Source: Rubritepida sp.
Lineage (GTDB): Bacteria; Pseudomonadota; Alphaproteobacteria; Acetobacterales; Acetobacteraceae
DNA length: 8,940 nt
Reading direction: 5' to 3'
Assembly (NCBI GenBank): GCA_022843345.1
Contig: JALHNW010000050.1
Coordinates: forward strand, 1-8,940
How positions within the stretch are numbered: position 1 is the stretch's first letter; every line of letters starts with the position of its first letter. Position numbers and translations under genes: made by a program. Positions 7,183 to 8,940 of this stretch are shown one piece after another. The notes under the pieces were generated by a model, which did no database searches, had not been told where the DNA came from, and worked only from the letters and a program-made list of their open reading frames with translations.

Positions 7183-8586
7183 TCAGAAGGCCAGGCGCGT
7201 GCCCAGGATGAACACCGACGCCGTGGCGCGGGACTGGACGCCCGTGCGGAACACGTCGAGGTCCACGCCCTGCTCGCGGCGGCTGAAGTAGGTGTACTCC
7301 GCCAGCAGGTCCATGCCCGGGGCGAGGCGGTAGTTGGCGCCGACGCCCAGGCCCCAGCGACGCTCGCCCGCACGACCGGTCGCGGCCACGCCCTGCGTGA
7401 AGCCACCGGCGGCGTTCTCGGTGAAGGTCGTGCGCTGCGCGCCCTCGAACAGGCCCGAGAACATGTTGGCGCCCACGGTGAACGGACCGGCCGAGTACTG
7501 GCCGCCCACGGTCAGCTGGCTGGACTGGCGCCCGCCGCGCAGGTTGTTGCCGTAGAACCAGTTGAAGTCACCCCACATGTAGGCGGCGCCCACCGTGAAG
7601 CCCATGTAGCTCGCCTGCGCGCCGACCTGCATGATGTTCAGGTTGTTGAACACGCGGGCCTGCTGGCCGGTGACCGAGTTCAGGTCGCGAGCCGCGCCCG
7701 AGCCGATGTAGCCGGCGGTGGCGGCGAGGCCCACGCCCGCCACGTTCCCGCGCCAACGGGCGGCGAGCTGGTACTCGTTCTTGCGGACGGAGAAGTCGGG
7801 GATGGCCGACGGGATGCCGATGTTGCGCGCGCCGACGAAGGCGTAGGCACGGTCGCAGAAGCCGGTCGGGCCGTTGTTCGGGCAGCCCGTGTCCTCGCCG
7901 CCATTGTAGTTCGGGGCGAAGGAGGCGCCGAAGTCGAAGCCGAAGAACTGCGGCGTCATGTAGATGATCTTGGAGCTGTCGCCCAGGCCGCCCGGGGCGG
8001 TCAGGGTGCGCGCGCCGCCGGAGCGGACCACGAAGCTCTCCCACTCGCCGAAGATGCCGCCCGTGCCGAAGCCGGTCACCCAGCCCGAGTTCATGAGGCC
8101 GCCCATCGGGCCGTCCTCGTCGCCGAAGCGGATCTGGCCGAAGCGCGGGTGCGCGACGAAGGCGTAGGCCTCGTCGAGGCCGGCAGTCGTCTTCGGCGCG
8201 GAGGCGCGCTCCTGCAGGGTCTGGCGACCCTCGAGGTTGTTGAAGTTGACCTCGATCACGGCGCCGTAGGTGATGCCGTTGGCGAGCTTGCCGTTCACGA
8301 AGACATGCACCTCGGTGTCGGTCGAGATGTCATGCTTGCCCAGGCGGGCGTTCGCGCCCACGTTGGCCGGCGCCAGGAACCCGGCGACGCCGCCCGAGGC
8401 GATCGGCGCGCCGTTCAGGCCCGGCGAACCCTGCTGGCCCGTCTGCTGCGTGTAACCGTAATAGGCCCGGAAGAAGCCACCGATGCGGACGGTCGGCGCC
8501 TCCTGGGCGGAGGCCTGCGGCGCCATGACGGCGGCGCCGACGACCGCCGAGACGACCGCCGTCGTGCCCAGCAAAATCTTGCGCAT
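7183..8586 (-). CDS. Outer-membrane porin
   Basis: A 467-residue protein with a Sec signal peptide (MRKILLGTTAVVSAVVGAAV), probable cleavage after Ala27 (ASA-QEA). The mature part alternates hydrophobic and polar residues in many short amphipathic strands with Gly/Asn-rich turns, starting VRIGGFFRAYYGY and including AYAFVAHPRFGQIRFGDEDGP (about 140-160), a pattern of general Gram-negative porins (Porin_4 type). It ends in ILGTRLAF; the terminal Phe is the usual outer-membrane assembly signal. The likely role is passive diffusion of small solutes; specificity cannot be told. One Cys pair (in GCPNNGPTGFCDRAYAF) may form a loop disulfide. GAGGAG eight bases before ATG 8586 is a strong ribosome site, fitting an abundant protein. 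It has its own leader and terminator, so it is probably monocistronic. Confidence 0.9.
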   Translation of the reverse strand: MRKILLGTTAVVSAVVGAAVMAPQASAQEAPTVRIGGFFRAYYGYTQQTGQQGSPGLNGAPIASGGVAGFLAPANVGANARLGKHDISTDTEVHVFVNGKLANGITYGAVIEVNFNNLEGRQTLQERASAPKTTAGLDEAYAFVAHPRFGQIRFGDEDGPMGGLMNSGWVTGFGTGGIFGEWESFVVRSGGARTLTAPGGLGDSSKIIYMTPQFFGFDFGASFAPNYNGGEDTGCPNNGPTGFCDRAYAFVGARNIGIPSAIPDFSVRKNEYQLAARWRGNVAGVGLAATAGYIGSGAARDLNSVTGQQARVFNNLNIMQVGAQASYMGFTVGAAYMWGDFNWFYGNNLRGGRQSSQLTVGGQYSAGPFTVGANMFSGLFEGAQRTTFTENAAGGFTQGVAATGRAGERRWGLGVGANYRLAPGMDLLAEYTYFSRREQGVDLDVFRTGVQSRATASVFILGTRLAF

Positions 8587-8604
8587 GTTAAACTCTCCTC
8601 ACGC

Positions 8605-8621
8605 GCCGGGCACACCCCGGC
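8605..8621 (-). promoter_or_regulatory. Leader stem-loop just upstream of the porin ribosome site
   Basis: GCCGGG (minus strand 8621-8616) pairs with CCCGGC (8610-8605) around a five-base loop, ending four bases before the GAGGAG ribosome site. Placed in the mRNA leader, it could stabilise the message or limit access to the ribosome site. A smaller CCGTC/GACGG stem (8684-8697) lies further upstream in the same leader. Function is inferred. Confidence 0.4.
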
Positions 8622-8738
8622 TTGTTCCCCTGACCCCTCCCGCCCCGAAAGGCAGGATGGCGACCCCCTTGATGCCCTGCGCCCCGTCACGCGACGGATT
8701 GCACGCGGGCAAGCTGGCCATCACCTGGGTCCACGCCG

Positions 8739-8768
8739 ACTATGCGTTGAGCCAACGCAGCCCGGCAA
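8739..8768 (-). promoter_or_regulatory. Candidate porin promoter overlapping a 17-bp dyad
   Basis: On the minus strand, TTGCCG (8768-8763) and CATAGT (8744-8739), 18 bases apart, each match four of six sigma-70 consensus bases, giving a leader of about 145 bases. Between and partly over them is a perfect dyad: TGCGTTG (8743-8749) and CAACGCA (8753-8759) around AGC. A repressor bound there would block the promoter. The rest of the 239-base gap between the porin and thiE-like genes shows nothing else convincing, and I see no clear terminator for the upstream gene. Confidence 0.4.
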
Positions 8769-8825
8769 CGCCCTTGGCCCCCCTTGCGCGGTTTCCGTCA
8801 CACACTGTTACCCAGGAACCACAGG

Positions 8826-8940
8826 TCACCCCCAGGCCCCGATCGCCGCCCAGCCCCAGGCCAGCCGTCGCATCCCGCGCGCCCGCCGGGCGGTCATGCC
8901 GCCCAGCGCCACCGCCGGGCAGGGCAGCGCGCGCGCCAGC
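8826..8940 (-). CDS. Thiamine-phosphate synthase-like protein, C-terminal end (cut by right edge)
   Basis: The minus strand, read from 8939 to the TGA at 8828-8826, gives 37 residues: LARALPCPAVALGGMTARR, then ARGMRRLAWGWAAIGAWG. The P-x-x-A-L-G-G-M/V-T core followed by a helix and an AAIGAW end matches the phosphate-binding C-terminus of ThiE/TenI-type TIM barrels. ThiE joins the thiazole and pyrimidine phosphates in thiamine synthesis. TenI-like relatives share this end, so thiE itself is likely but not proven from a fragment. The remainder lies beyond the right edge. It points the same way as the porin, 239 bases upstream of it. Confidence 0.72.
   Translation of the reverse strand, partial: LARALPCPAVALGGMTARRARGMRRLAWGWAAIGAWG

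Noticed and set aside
6085..7211. Several overlapping open frames on both strands over the non-coding block
   Set aside because: They overlap one another and the lipoprotein gene, have Arg/Pro/Ala/Gly-rich products, lack ribosome sites and show no recognisable domain.

Overview
The window looks like a chromosomal segment of a high-GC alphaproteobacterium, most plausibly Acetobacteraceae (a Roseomonas-like lineage). The evidence is the very GC-rich coding sequence, the dnaG-rpoD pair in that order, and small alphaproteobacterial families (DUF3126, DUF3576) recognised by sequence memory only. No phage, transposase, CRISPR or tRNA gene was seen. Every gene touching a window edge is an edge truncation.

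Layout. (1) 1-1454 is a probable metal/iron module. A PepSY-type membrane protein on the minus strand, cut by the left edge, faces a plus-strand pair: a PadR-family regulator closely resembling E. coli YqjI, then a DUF2218 protein joined to it by a TGATG stop/start overlap. The 133-base divergent intergenic region carries a perfect 8-bp-arm dyad, a good operator candidate. (2) 1444-5772, minus strand, reads dnaG (primase), rpoD (housekeeping sigma), then a GNAT acetyltransferase that starts one base after the rpoD stop. The 65-base dnaG-rpoD gap contains a terminator-like hairpin and an overlapping alternative hairpin. (3) 5825-6031 is a small plus-strand DUF3126 gene divergent from dnaG, followed at once by a hairpin. 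(4) 6032-6533 has no convincing gene but is full of palindromes, a direct repeat and a 21-pair hairpin. (5) 6534-8586, minus strand, holds a DUF3576 lipoprotein and, upstream of it, an outer-membrane porin. A canonical intrinsic terminator separates them. (6) 8587-8825 is the porin leader and promoter region, with its own dyad. (7) 8826-8940 is the C-terminal end of a thiamine-phosphate synthase-like gene running off the right edge.

How the genes relate. dnaG and rpoD form the familiar macromolecular-synthesis pair (primer synthesis and housekeeping transcription), with the GNAT gene as a probable passenger in the same transcript. The left module fits a metal-responsive repressor controlling itself, its DUF2218 partner and a divergent PepSY membrane protein. 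The right side is cell-envelope (porin, lipoprotein). I found no clear new multi-gene system. The most interesting material is non-coding: the left-hand operator, the dnaG-rpoD double hairpin and the palindrome-rich block at 6032-6533.
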